From Salinivirgaceae bacterium (GTDB taxonomy: Bacteria > Bacteroidota > Bacteroidia > Bacteroidales > SZUA-534): a stretch of 40,203 bases of DNA. The stretch is from the NCBI GenBank assembly GCA_027858735.1, contig JAQICC010000201.1, positions 1-40,203 of the forward strand. Reading direction: 5' to 3'. Under the pieces are notes generated by a model. The model did not search any database, was not told the DNA's origin, and worked only from the letters and a program-made list of their open reading frames with translations. Shown in pieces: positions 15,582 through 26,100 of this stretch (its first letter is position 1; each line of letters begins with the position of its first letter). The translations under genes and the position numbers were made by a program.

Positions 15582-18008
15582 CTATTTTTCCCTCTTAAGG
15601 TTTTTAATCAAGTTATAATCTATATAATAGAGCAGTTTAATTGAAACACTGTTTAATATATCAGCGTTTCTTGTTTTATTTATATTATCACTATACCGAT
15701 AAATCACTTTATCATAATCATCAAATATTGCATTTTTCCATGCCAATGACATCTCTGAACCTGGGGCGAACTGCCACCTTAATACCATATCAATATTAAA
15801 AATATTGTAATTTACATCGCTAACCTCATCATAATCAGCATCCTCTAGTAAAGAACCATCATCCTTTTGTAACTGATAAAAGGTTTTATATTCAACACCC
15901 GACCAGTAATGGCGTGCTCTGAAACTTAGGCTTAGTTTATTATTAAGCGCTACATCCATTTCAAATTCATTCTCTATACTTTGAACATCTCTTTTACCGA
16001 AGAATACCGTATCTTCATTTTCTGTATTATCAACATAACCTTTATCGTTAAATGAATTTTCATAGTAAAAATCGTATTCAAATCTGAATCTCTGACCCAA
16101 TCGAAAGTCCATTCCAATTCCGGTCCAATAGCCATATTCGCTGGTGGTAGGAACATTAGAATTCCCTATACTTGCATCCATGCTAAAGGTTTTACGTCTG
16201 TCACTATTTACAAAAATATTTAACCAATACGATAAGGGCCTGTAATAGTAATATTCAGACACTCTGGCCTCAAAATAATCATTTTGTTCAAAATTGACCC
16301 CTCCATTAGTGCTAAGCCAATAACTATTCTTAAAATCCATACCAGACCATGCTCCTATTTCACTTCGGTATTTATCGCTTGGATTAACAATTCGTTCATA
16401 CATATACCACATTTCACCATGCCATTCTTTAAAAATAAAAAAGGGCTCCACAATATTATACGAAATATTTGCACTTGAAGAGGTTTTATTATTACTTGTT
16501 AAATACCCCATATCATTAGGATTATAATCTTCAGAATAAAATTTCTGCCCAACTGTAATATTAAGTTTCCCGCTGTTTTTTTTAAACGCTAGGTCAGCAA
16601 AACCACCAGTTTCTGTTTCATCGTTATACCTTGAACTTACACCACCCTTGCCAACCAAGGCATATTTTTTATTTTTATCTCTCAATTGAAATTCAGTTGC
16701 CGTTACATTAGCACCAAACGAATTATCATACATAGCCATATTTGTATTTATTAAACTAACGTAGGAATTATTCTTTAAGGTTTTATCAACAACCGTAACA
16801 TTATAATTGGTAAAAGGTTGAACATTAACTTCACGCAATTTTCCAGTCAAAGTATCTTTTAATGTTGAATTCGATGAAAGCGTCATGGCATTTAACACTC
16901 CAACACCCCAACCATCCGTAGTTCGCCCTGATATTTTTGTTGCATTTACCAATTGGGTTGTTATTGGATTGTAATGTACCACTTCGTTATCTTCAAGATC
17001 GTCTTCGGCATTACTTGAAAATTTGGGCCAAGCGCCAATACGTCGCGAATAGAATATGCCTCCACGTTGAAAAAGTTCCGTCCCCTCAGTAAAAAACTGT
17101 CTGCGTTCATCATAATATAACTCATACGGAGATAAATTTAATTGCTGATCATCAGACTGAATCTCTCCAAAATCTGGAATCAGCATCATGTCAAGCGTAA
17201 AACTTTCGTTAATACCGTATTTCAAATCCATACCTCCCTTAAAAGTATAATCGGTTGGTGACCCATCGCCCTTCGACTCACCGTAACCTGCCAAATAGGG
17301 ACTTAACGACAGGCGTACCGGTGGAACTATATCTTTTATATCTGTAAGCTCGCCTTGCTGATGGATAAAACCCGACACTTCTCTATCGACAAAATTCCAA
17401 GAATTATTTGAACTATAGCGACGAATATTCCGGAACATATTAAGCCCCCATGTATGGACTTCTTTGTCAGGAAACCGAAGGGCCGAATAAGGAATCCTCA
17501 ATTCAACAATCCATCCATTATCAGCAACTCTGGTTTTACTTTGCCAAACGGCATCCCAATTACCGTCTTCATAATCCCATTCACTTTTTACTGCCTTAAT
17601 ATCGGTCTGCACTCCTGCCGGTGTAATAAAAAAACCATATGCCAACTGCCCCTCGTTGTAGGGGTCGAAATAAACTCCAAAATAATCAGACATACCAATC
17701 TGATCGCGTCTTGAAATCATATTAAAGATACTATCAGGCGAGCTATCATAGAGCATTGCACCAACATATATGGCCGATTCATCGTAAAAAAAGAAAGCTT
17801 CGGAAGGTTGAAAGGAAGGTTTGCCATTATAGGGTTGTAACTGAACAAAATCTTTGGCAGGCTTTGCACTCTTATATACATCGTCATTTAAATAGCCATC
17901 TATTATGAGCGGTGAATTAATCCTAAGAGCTTCAACACTTTTATTTTCTTGCGATAATCCAAATTTTTGGATTAGCAAAAAACAAAAAACAACTATAAAA
18001 TATCTCAT
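15582..18008 (-). CDS. DUF5916 outer-membrane protein with N-terminal CBM9-like domain
   Basis: The 808-residue protein has a signal peptide (residues 1-19, ending 'FGLSQ'). Its N-terminal beta-sandwich (about 25-200) matches the carbohydrate-binding module family 9-like domain: 'INSPLIIDGYLNDDVYKSA', 'DESAIYVGAMLYD', 'YFGVYFDPYNEGQLAYGFF' and 'WIVELRIPYSALRFP'. The rest (about 230-808) is a series of amphipathic strands with the DUF5916 markers 'MLIPDFGEIQSDDQQLNLS' and 'ERRQFFTEGTELFQ', consistent with a large outer-membrane barrel and ending in strands rich in aromatic residues. Proteins of this kind are common in Bacteroidota; substrate and role are not established. It stands alone, convergent with gcvP. 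Confidence 0.88.
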   Translation of the reverse strand: MRYFIVVFCFLLIQKFGLSQENKSVEALRINSPLIIDGYLNDDVYKSAKPAKDFVQLQPYNGKPSFQPSEAFFFYDESAIYVGAMLYDSSPDSIFNMISRRDQIGMSDYFGVYFDPYNEGQLAYGFFITPAGVQTDIKAVKSEWDYEDGNWDAVWQSKTRVADNGWIVELRIPYSALRFPDKEVHTWGLNMFRNIRRYSSNNSWNFVDREVSGFIHQQGELTDIKDIVPPVRLSLSPYLAGYGESKGDGSPTDYTFKGGMDLKYGINESFTLDMMLIPDFGEIQSDDQQLNLSPYELYYDERRQFFTEGTELFQRGGIFYSRRIGAWPKFSSNAEDDLEDNEVVHYNPITTQLVNATKISGRTTDGWGVGVLNAMTLSSNSTLKDTLTGKLREVNVQPFTNYNVTVVDKTLKNNSYVSLINTNMAMYDNSFGANVTATEFQLRDKNKKYALVGKGGVSSRYNDETETGGFADLAFKKNSGKLNITVGQKFYSEDYNPNDMGYLTSNNKTSSSANISYNIVEPFFIFKEWHGEMWYMYERIVNPSDKYRSEIGAWSGMDFKNSYWLSTNGGVNFEQNDYFEARVSEYYYYRPLSYWLNIFVNSDRRKTFSMDASIGNSNVPTTSEYGYWTGIGMDFRLGQRFRFEYDFYYENSFNDKGYVDNTENEDTVFFGKRDVQSIENEFEMDVALNNKLSLSFRARHYWSGVEYKTFYQLQKDDGSLLEDADYDEVSDVNYNIFNIDMVLRWQFAPGSEMSLAWKNAIFDDYDKVIYRYSDNINKTRNADILNSVSIKLLYYIDYNLIKNLKREK

Positions 18009-18218
18009 TGAATGATTTGGTTAAAGGGCGCTTAATTCAGTAAAAATATAAAAATATTCTGATTACTGATTATTTTTGTTGAAAAACCTCACAGCCCCAC
18101 CCAATGGGTTTGGGAGAGGATGACTGTTTTAATACTTATCTAAGGATGTTATCTGTTTATGATATTATACTTAAGGAGTTTCTATATAAACTAATTAATG
18201 TTACAAAAAAATCAACTC

Positions 18219-18399
18219 TAGTGTAAAGTCAGGCTCCAAGTTTCGGCTGGATTGATTTCCCCTCTACCTCTACGGCAAATTCTTTCCGAAACTAGCTCGA
18301 AACAGGCTACACAGAGAAATTGCCGATAACTTGTCCCGATTTCTCGGGAGGCTAAGGGGGAGTATTATAAACTAAAATATCATGTTTGACTTTACACTA
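18219..18399. mobile_element. MITE-like element with 13-bp terminal inverted repeats
   Basis: The 181-bp segment is bounded by tagtgtaaagtca (18219-18231) and its perfect inverse tgactttacacta (18387-18399). Inside it has an imperfect inverted repeat around 'cggcaaattct' / 'agaaattgccg', a small hairpin tcccga-tttc-tcggga (18334-18349), and 'ccgaaactagctcgaaacaggct', a motif also seen in variant form at 7164-7186. It has no coding frame. One terminal repeat covers the pspC stop codon. The rest of the 390-bp gap (18009-18218) shows nothing recognisable. Confidence 0.65.
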
Positions 18400-18600
18400 A
18401 TAGTAAACTTCTTGATCATCAGGCATAACAATCCAAAGGATAATATACAACAGTGTACCTGGAAAACCTGCGCTTAATACACTAAATACTAGATATAGTA
18501 TTCTAACTAAGGCTATGTCCCACCCTAACCATTCTGCTAAACCAGCACAAACCCCGGCTATTGCTTTATTTTTTGATCGTGTTAATCTGCTTTTTGTCAT
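18397..18600 (-). CDS. pspC: PspC-domain membrane protein
   Basis: The 67-residue protein is a minimal PspC domain. A basic N-terminus is followed by 'KAIAGVCAGLAEWLGWD', one long hydrophobic stretch 'LVRILYLVFSVLSAGFPGTL' continuing to 'LYIILWIVMPDD', and a short acidic tail. PspC proteins are small inner-membrane proteins tied to envelope-stress responses. No pspA or pspB partner is adjacent, so the name gives the domain rather than a proven phage-shock role. The stop codon is supplied by the end of an element with 13-bp terminal inverted repeats, so the last residues could be altered relative to the ancestral protein. Confidence 0.88.
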   Translation of the reverse strand: MTKSRLTRSKNKAIAGVCAGLAEWLGWDIALVRILYLVFSVLSAGFPGTLLYIILWIVMPDDQEVYY

Positions 18601-18687
18601 TATGAATTTGTTTAAAAGACCTTTCTACAAAATTACAATTATTTCATAATAATTAAGACCATTACGTTAAAGAATAGTTACAAAAAT

Positions 18688-18710
18688 GGCTGCAAGGTTC
18701 TCTTGCAGCC
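18688..18710 (-). terminator. intrinsic terminator downstream of the T9SS protein genes
   Basis: A perfect 9-bp stem ggctgcaag/cttgcagcc with a 5-nt loop is followed on the minus strand by ATTTTTG. It lies 130 bp after the 405-aa gene and before pspC, so it should end the transcript that comes from the giant-gene side. Confidence 0.75.
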
Positions 18711-18839
18711 ATCAACCAAAAATCCATGAAACCCTTATTAACTAACCATTAGTTAAAACAAGAGATCTTTACATTTTCGATATTTGCTAAACTCAAATCA
18801 TAATAGTTACGGTATAATGATACTGTTTAGTTGTATATA

Positions 18840-20057
18840 CTATTCTTTAATAAATTGTTTTACTCCTGTTTTAGTTTGACTGAAAACCTTAATAAAATAT
18901 ATACCCTGCTTAAATGACGATACATCAACAGCTCTTTGATAATAATTACTCACATAAACTATTTGTCCCGTTGTATTAAAAATAATAAGCCTTTCAATGG
19001 AATTTGGAATATTTAAAAATAAACTATGGCTGGTTGGGTTTGGGAACACCGCAAATTGCAAACTTTGTACGTCATCAACTTTAGTATCCACCGCATCGAG
19101 TACGTTAATGGTAAGTGTTGATGTTACCTGCCCACCCTGAATATCGGTTGCCGATATCATTACAGTTTGTAAGGGCTCTGCTTCATAATCGAAAAAAGCT
19201 GCGGTAAGCAGTGAATCGCCGCTTACCGTAAACTGTCCTTCAGTTACCTCATAACTAATGCTATCATCAGCATCTTCATCGCTTGCCAATAAAAGCCCCA
19301 CAAAAGTGCCAATCGGCATATTTTCGCTAATGGTATCCGCACTTAATGTTAAATCATAAGGTGCATCATTAACATTTATAACATCAATTTGAAACTCCTG
19401 CTTTACCGTATCGAGCAATGTACTTATTGCGCTCGCATTAATTCTATAAACACTCTGTTTTTCATAGTTGAATACTACCTTTGAATATAGTTTATCCCCT
19501 ATCAATTCAAAGCTTGCTTCATCGAGCAAAGTACCAAGTATAAATTCATATTGTGCCGATTCTTTAGCTGAACTTGCTACAAGCTGACCGATTAATGTGC
19601 CTGCTGAAAGGTTTTCCGAAACACTATCATTCGAAATAGTTAAGTTGTAATTTACCGCACCCTTCTGAATTATGTAAGGTTCGGATGCTGTTCCTAGATT
19701 ATCGCCATCTTTAAAAGCCAGGGCATCAAAACCAACAAAAATGCTATCCTGGGTTTTATTGTAATATTTTAGTATTACCTCTTCGCCTGAATATTCACTA
19801 CTGAAAACAGTTAAAAAGAAATAGTATTTTTGGTAGGCATCGACATATGTTGCATTAGCAACACCCCGGCACTCGCCATTTACAAATGCTGCTACTATAT
19901 CATTTTCAGCACTTAACTCTGAATTATTTATTTTCACAACACCCGTAATGGTTAAAGAGTATTCAAACTCCGAACTGTTTACACTCCACCCTTCAGGGTT
20001 GGCAAATGCAGCAAGGGTTTGGAAAGCAATTAGTAATGATAGTATTATATTTTTCAT
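18840..20057 (-). CDS. T9SS-secreted protein with CRGV domain and cadherin-like repeats
   Basis: The 405-residue protein starts with a signal peptide (about residues 1-19, ending 'AAFA'). A beta-rich domain follows (about 25-130) with 'DIVAAFVNGECRGVANATY' and a later 'FKDGDNLG'; related copies occur twice in the C-terminal part of the 5236-aa neighbour. Two cadherin-like repeats come next (about 132-230 and 235-320), each beginning 'LTIS.DSVSEN...GT.IG.L.ASD' and ending 'I.V.NVND.P' or similar. The last ~80 residues are a type A T9SS sorting domain: 'FAVFPNPTSHSLFLNI', 'IIFNTTGQIVY', 'VDVSSFKQGIYFIKV' and the closing 'KQFIKE'. It is therefore probably exported and attached to, or released from, the cell surface. 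It lies 116 bp after the giant gene on the same strand and precedes a strong terminator. Confidence 0.88.
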   Translation of the reverse strand: MKNIILSLLIAFQTLAAFANPEGWSVNSSEFEYSLTITGVVKINNSELSAENDIVAAFVNGECRGVANATYVDAYQKYYFFLTVFSSEYSGEEVILKYYNKTQDSIFVGFDALAFKDGDNLGTASEPYIIQKGAVNYNLTISNDSVSENLSAGTLIGQLVASSAKESAQYEFILGTLLDEASFELIGDKLYSKVVFNYEKQSVYRINASAISTLLDTVKQEFQIDVINVNDAPYDLTLSADTISENMPIGTFVGLLLASDEDADDSISYEVTEGQFTVSGDSLLTAAFFDYEAEPLQTVMISATDIQGGQVTSTLTINVLDAVDTKVDDVQSLQFAVFPNPTSHSLFLNIPNSIERLIIFNTTGQIVYVSNYYQRAVDVSSFKQGIYFIKVFSQTKTGVKQFIKE

Positions 20058-20081
20058 ATTCTTTTTTATTTTTGCTTTTGA

Positions 20082-20164
20082 AGTCGGAGTGCGACTACAC
20101 TCATTTTACTTATGAACAATTCTTTAAACACTATGGGTTTTTAAAGAAAAGTCGCACCCCGACT
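20082..20164 (-). other. nested RNA hairpin between the two T9SS genes
   Basis: Outer arms 20082-20096 and 20150-20164 pair over 15 positions; the single non-match becomes a G-U pair in the minus-strand RNA. Inside, 20120-20128 and 20140-20148 form a 9-bp stem (ttctttaaa/tttaaagaa). The structure begins 9 nt after the giant gene's stop codon. There is no T tract after it, so it looks more like a processing, stabilising or attenuating structure than a full terminator. Confidence 0.5.
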
Positions 20165-20172
20165 ATTATAAA

Positions 20173-23100
20173 TTATTCTTTTATAATTCTTATTACATTA
20201 TTCGTCTCACCAATTTGCAGGTGGATAAAATATACACCTTGATCAACCGTGTTACCGTCAGATGTATTTCCATCCCAAATTAATGCTTGCTGGCCTTGCT
20301 GCATCTCATTATCAACCAACACATCGAGCTTTTTACCCAATACATTGTAAATGCCTACAAAAACATTATTGCTTGCTGTTAAAGTGTAGTTAATAGTAAG
20401 CTCTTTGCTGAATGGATTTGGATAAACTACCAAGCCATTTTTGGTTGTCATAAAATTGCTTAATACACTTCCTGCATCAAGTACAACAGGCGCTATTAAA
20501 TTACCATCGCCCCTATTCCCTGCAAATAAGCTTGTACCGGTCAAACTAAGTTCTGCATTTTGAACAATTAGCTTAAAGCTAACTTCTGCATCAAGTTCGT
20601 TGGCCATGCCATATATGTTAATAAAGCAATAACTATTGTAAGCACTTATGTTAGTTATAGATGCTACACCACGAAGCTCATTGTTAAGGTAAGCTCCTAC
20701 TTTCATACCAGCCTCAACTCCTTCACCTGTTACTTGAGCAGTTGCATTCATAACATATTCATAGTCTCCGGCATCAACACCAAAAGTATTTGCACTAGGA
20801 TTGACATTAATGCTCGCCGATTTTTGGTTCAACTCCGAAGCATTAGGATACACAAACTGAACCGTATCCATATTGTTACTTTGGTACATATACCCTTTTC
20901 CTGCTTCCATGTAGTTCATACTACCAATCCACTCATAACCATCGTACATAGCAAACTGATACTGACTTTTTATTACATCATTAATCTGAGGAACAAATCC
21001 GGCCAAAGCTTCGTTTACAGTCATATTTTCGCTTGGCATATAACCAATACGGTTCCATCCGTTAACTAAGGTAATTGCGTATTCGCTCGATTTAGCTTCG
21101 CGCCCCATGTATAATAAATTGCCTCCGTTTTTAATGTTTGCACGATACAATTTGCCAAGCTCTACCTTATTTAATGAACCTATCCATGACGCTGAATGAA
21201 CATCGTAAGCTGAGAATAATTCTGTATGCTTCACAATATCGCCATCAACCACAGTTAAACCATCGAATACAGAGCTAACCGAAGCATTGTCCATTTCAAG
21301 ATTAAATGATAACCAGTTCCATCCCTGATTTAGTTCAATGGTGTTATCGAGTTTATTACCTGCGTTAAATAGAATTGGAGTAGCAACTATACCGTAGAAC
21401 TTATTAGGTTCAAAATTATAGGTTGGAGCCACATCGCTGTAAACCCTACCTTCGCTGGCATCCCAAACACGGTAACTAAGATCTTCGCCACTTTCGTTAC
21501 CATAAACCACAAGGAATGCAAAGTAAGCATCGTAGTTGGCTTTGTATTCCAAATTACAAACCCCACGACAAACATCGCCAGAAAATACACCAATTTTGTC
21601 GTATTTATCGTTACTTATTACCTCTTTAATCGCCAACTGAGCAATTACGTTCATACTGCTTTGGTAAGCTGTTTGGTCAACCACCCAGTTTGGTGCTTGC
21701 TTGAATACTCGTAAATCAAGCGTTAAACGCTCGTTGTAACCGGTATTGCTTACCAGATAAACATCTTCACTATAATTACCAATATTTAAACCATCGTTAA
21801 CCGTAAATTCAACTTCCACTTCGCTATCAGGATCAAGTGTTCCATTTTCAGGACTTGCACTCAACCAGTTTGGCAAGTTGCTAATACTAAAGCTTTGCAT
21901 TGTTCCACCTTCGTTTACAATGGTAGTGGTAAAGCTTAACGATTCCGACAGTTCTTTTTCCAAACTAAACACATCGTCACCCCAAACCACTTGGTTCTTT
22001 TTAATGTAAGCGGTCCATGTTGCTGGCGAAGCCATAGTATTACCGTGAATATCGCTAATATTTTGAACTGTAATTTCAAGAATACATTTCTCAATTTTTG
22101 CTAGCTCATCAGTTGGAGTAATAATAATTTGATCATCATTTACTACAAAGTCGAAGTTAACTTTCGATTTAGCACGTTCGCGCTTAATGTTTGGCGAATT
22201 GTTTGTAAAAGTGCTATCTCCAACTACTAACGCAGCCCCACAATGACTTAAGCCAACTTCACTATAAGGATCAATAGAAAAATCGCTTAAAGAAATTTCG
22301 GATTGCATTACACCCATAACCTCAGTATAGGTTTCAAATGGATAGTATGCCATCAAGCCAATTTCATAACCACTCAATTTATAATTTGTATATAATTCAA
22401 TTTGATCTTGCGTGCGAGCAAGACTCCAAACGCGAACTTCATCAATCGAACCATTAAAATACTTATCAAACTGCTGAACTTGTGAGTTATCAATGTATCC
22501 ACGAGCACCTATATATGCCTCAACACCTTGTAATGATCCTACAGCAGTTGCTGTTATGTTAGCCAGTTTTTCGGCATCAATATAAAGATTTGCATAACCT
22601 CGGCGGTTTACTACAAATGCAAGGTGATGCCATAGGTCGTCTGCATAAACATTTTGCGTTGTAAGTATCTCGTTATTGGTTTCAACCTCAATTTTACCTG
22701 CATCATTTACATTAATATTTACAACCTTTTCAGGATAACCAGATTCAACACTAGTATTACCATTTGAAAATAACGTTGCATTTTGTGCATCCCCTTTAAA
22801 CCAGAATTCAATGGTGAAATCCATTTCTGAAGTGATTGGAATACTACCAGTTTCAAATACCAAGGCTTGATCAACGCCATTAAAAGCATAAGCATTGCTG
22901 GCTGGAGTAATATTCCATCCGGCATTTACATTTGCATGGCGGCTATGTGCTTTTTCGTTCAACAACGAACCTTCACCTTCATCCATTGGCCAATAAGCAT
23001 TTAAGCCAATTTCGTTACCGCTTAAAGAAACATTCATGACTTCAACTACTTCATTGTATGCCAAGGTGCGTTTCCAAATACGCATATCGTGAATGTTGCC

Positions 23101-26100
23101 TTCGAAATAATCGGCATTCGTTGCATCAGCCATACCCATTAATAAGGCACCTTCCGACACATTTTCACCAGTACTTTGCTCAAGCAACAACTTATCGTCA
23201 ACAAAAACTGCTAATAGTAAATCGGCATAGTTATAATTAATGGCATAATGATGCCAGTTGCCATCGTCGAAGGTGTTTTCGGCTGCATTTACTTTGTCGC
23301 CAACGGCAACCTTCATACTGTCGGCTACAAAAGACACTTTAAACAAACCACCCGCCTCGCTACCTTGCGAGATAACAGTTCCTGTTGCATCTTCTGGCTT
23401 TTGCATCCAGAATTCAATGGCGAAATCGGTTTCGTTTAAGCGAATACCAGCAGGAGTTTGTGCGTAATCGCCGTTACCATCGAATGCTACCGATGTTCCA
23501 TGATTCAGTTCTGAACCATTTAAAACACCTTGTACATCGAAATTGTATTGCGTAATTAAACCAGCCTCAACCGTTTCGTTGAATGTTACCATAATTTCAT
23601 CGTTTGGCGAAAGTATACCATCGGCAGGACTTGGCGTACCAAATACCGTTGGACGCGTTCCGTCAAGAATTCCATTTTTAGGCTCACTTTCAAACATAGA
23701 TTCATCGTTACAAACCGAAACGGCACGTATCTGATAATTTCGATCACGCAGGTTTTGCATATCAATACTATGTAGCATAAAGCTAGCTCCGTCAATATCA
23801 TATTTATTACCAGAATGCGCTGCAAAGCCTGTGGTGTCGTTAAAGAAAGTAGCATCGGTTAACCAATTGGCATCGCTTTCCGCTTTGTATTGCAATGCAA
23901 ACTTTTCAAATGTGCTTAGCTGTAAATCGTATCCGCTAATGCGTACATCTAAAGTATCTTCATCGGCAACATTTACCAACCAATTATCACCCGGATTTGT
24001 AATTGCTACATTGCTACATACAGGCACAAAATGCGCTGAAAGGATTACGGTATCAGCAATATCTGCTACATCATCGGTTGGGTCGAACTGACACATGGAA
24101 TGCATTATAATACGAATGTCATCGTATTCGTTTATATCAGCTCTACCTTTTTCCAATTCAAGTGTTTTGGTAAGCTGCTTACCGCCAGGTATCAGTATAG
24201 CTGTTCCGTTATTAATTGAAGCACCATCCATTTTAAGTTTTGCACCATAAGGATTGCTGGCAACATCAACCATAAGCATGAACCAGTTATCGGCATCAAT
24301 TTCACTTTGGTTACCCAATTTTAAAGTAAATACAGCTGGTACATCTTCAGGTACATTCGATACCATGCTTTGGTCAGCCTGAATGGTTGGCACCTCAATT
24401 TGCATGGTTGGACTACCTATTAATGTTCCTTCATTAAAGAAGTGTGTTTCGGTTGCACCTTCGTAAGGACAAGCCGACTGACCACCTCGAGTAATGAAAA
24501 TTGGTCCATTACCATAAGCATCTTTGGCCACATCAACACTAAAGTAATCACCCTGGTCGCCATCTGTCAATGTATAACCAACCGTTTTTTCTTTACTATT
24601 TGTGCTTGATGATGTGTTTGATCCGCCAAAGTTATAGTTTGCCGAAGCTTCAATTTTAAAACCTGGAGTACGACCAATAAATGGAATTTTAATTCCTGGA
24701 GACTCAATCTCGCTTTTAAATCCAACTGAAGTTTGGAATTCGTAAGTACGCTCAACAGATGTTTCCGTTGATGTAGTCATACTGCTTTCATATATAGCAC
24801 CGGCATCAAAACTTATGTTTTTATTAAAGAAGTTTTCATCGCGATTAAACTGTCGTTTAATGCTTGCCGAAGTTTTTGATGTACCGTAACCAATGGAAAA
24901 ATCAATTTTTTGGTACGAACCAAACTGAGTTACTTTTGCATTACCAAGTCCCCAATCAAGGTATGTGAATCCCCAATCGTAAACTTTACGCACATCGCCA
25001 TCGGCTGATAGTTTTTCATATTCATTAATAACCAGTTCCATTACCCAGGCATTAATTGAAGCCTGATATAAATCTACGGAGTCAATACTCTGACCTCCTT
25101 TATAATTATAGTAGCCTTTATTTGGAACTATTTCATCTTTTTCAGCATCGTTAACCAACTCATATACTCCCGGATTATTCACAAAGTAATTATTACGTAA
25201 CTTCATTAAGTCAGGAATCAGGTAGTTTTCGATATGGTTTTGTGTAAACACAAAAGTGGTGGCTATTTCATCGCCCAACGCAAAGTTGAACATTTGCCCA
25301 ATTTTATGACCGCTGAATACGGAATCGCCAGAAGGCAGATCAGGATGACAACTGTCTATAGGAAAAACACTCAACATTTTACATAAACCGTAAGTAATGT
25401 TGGTTGAACGTCCGAAGAACACATCGCCCATTGCTCCTACATAAGCAGGGTCGTCGCTGGTACTGTATGAAGTATTAAATGTAACACTTTCAGTTGATGT
25501 ATTGGTACCTGTCCAAGTTGATTCGTGATTAAATGTTGGACCACCTGTAAACGATCCTACCATTAAAAACACCCCTAAACTAGCGTCGAATCCTTTGTTT
25601 TTTGATTTCGTTTCGCTACGTTCCATGGTAAATCCTTCCTCAACATACGAATTACTATTCGATCCTGGAGGATCACGCAAAACAAAGTCAACGCGATCAG
25701 GTCCTTGTGTTACAAAATTTGTACCTGTAACCTGAACACCTAACACTATTGCTCTATATACTTCACCATTGTTAGGCAACCAATCAACACTTTCGCCAGT
25801 ACGTTCAGCTTTAACTTCCATTGTTTTGGTGAAACTGTTCTCTGGTTTAAGCTCATCTTCGGTTAAATTAGGTTCACCTTTTATAAAGGTATATGATGCA
25901 ATTCCATCACCATTTAATGCCAATTCTTTCTGACTGTCATCAATGGCTAAGTTGTTTTTAATTTTAACCGTTGCATCAGTAACCGGAGCAACAAATGTTT
26001 CAGTGGTTTGGTAATTGGTGTATTGCTCAGTTACAATTACATTAAGTGTTTTTGGCTCAGCAACTGCAAATACAGGTTGGCCGTAATTATATATTGCATT

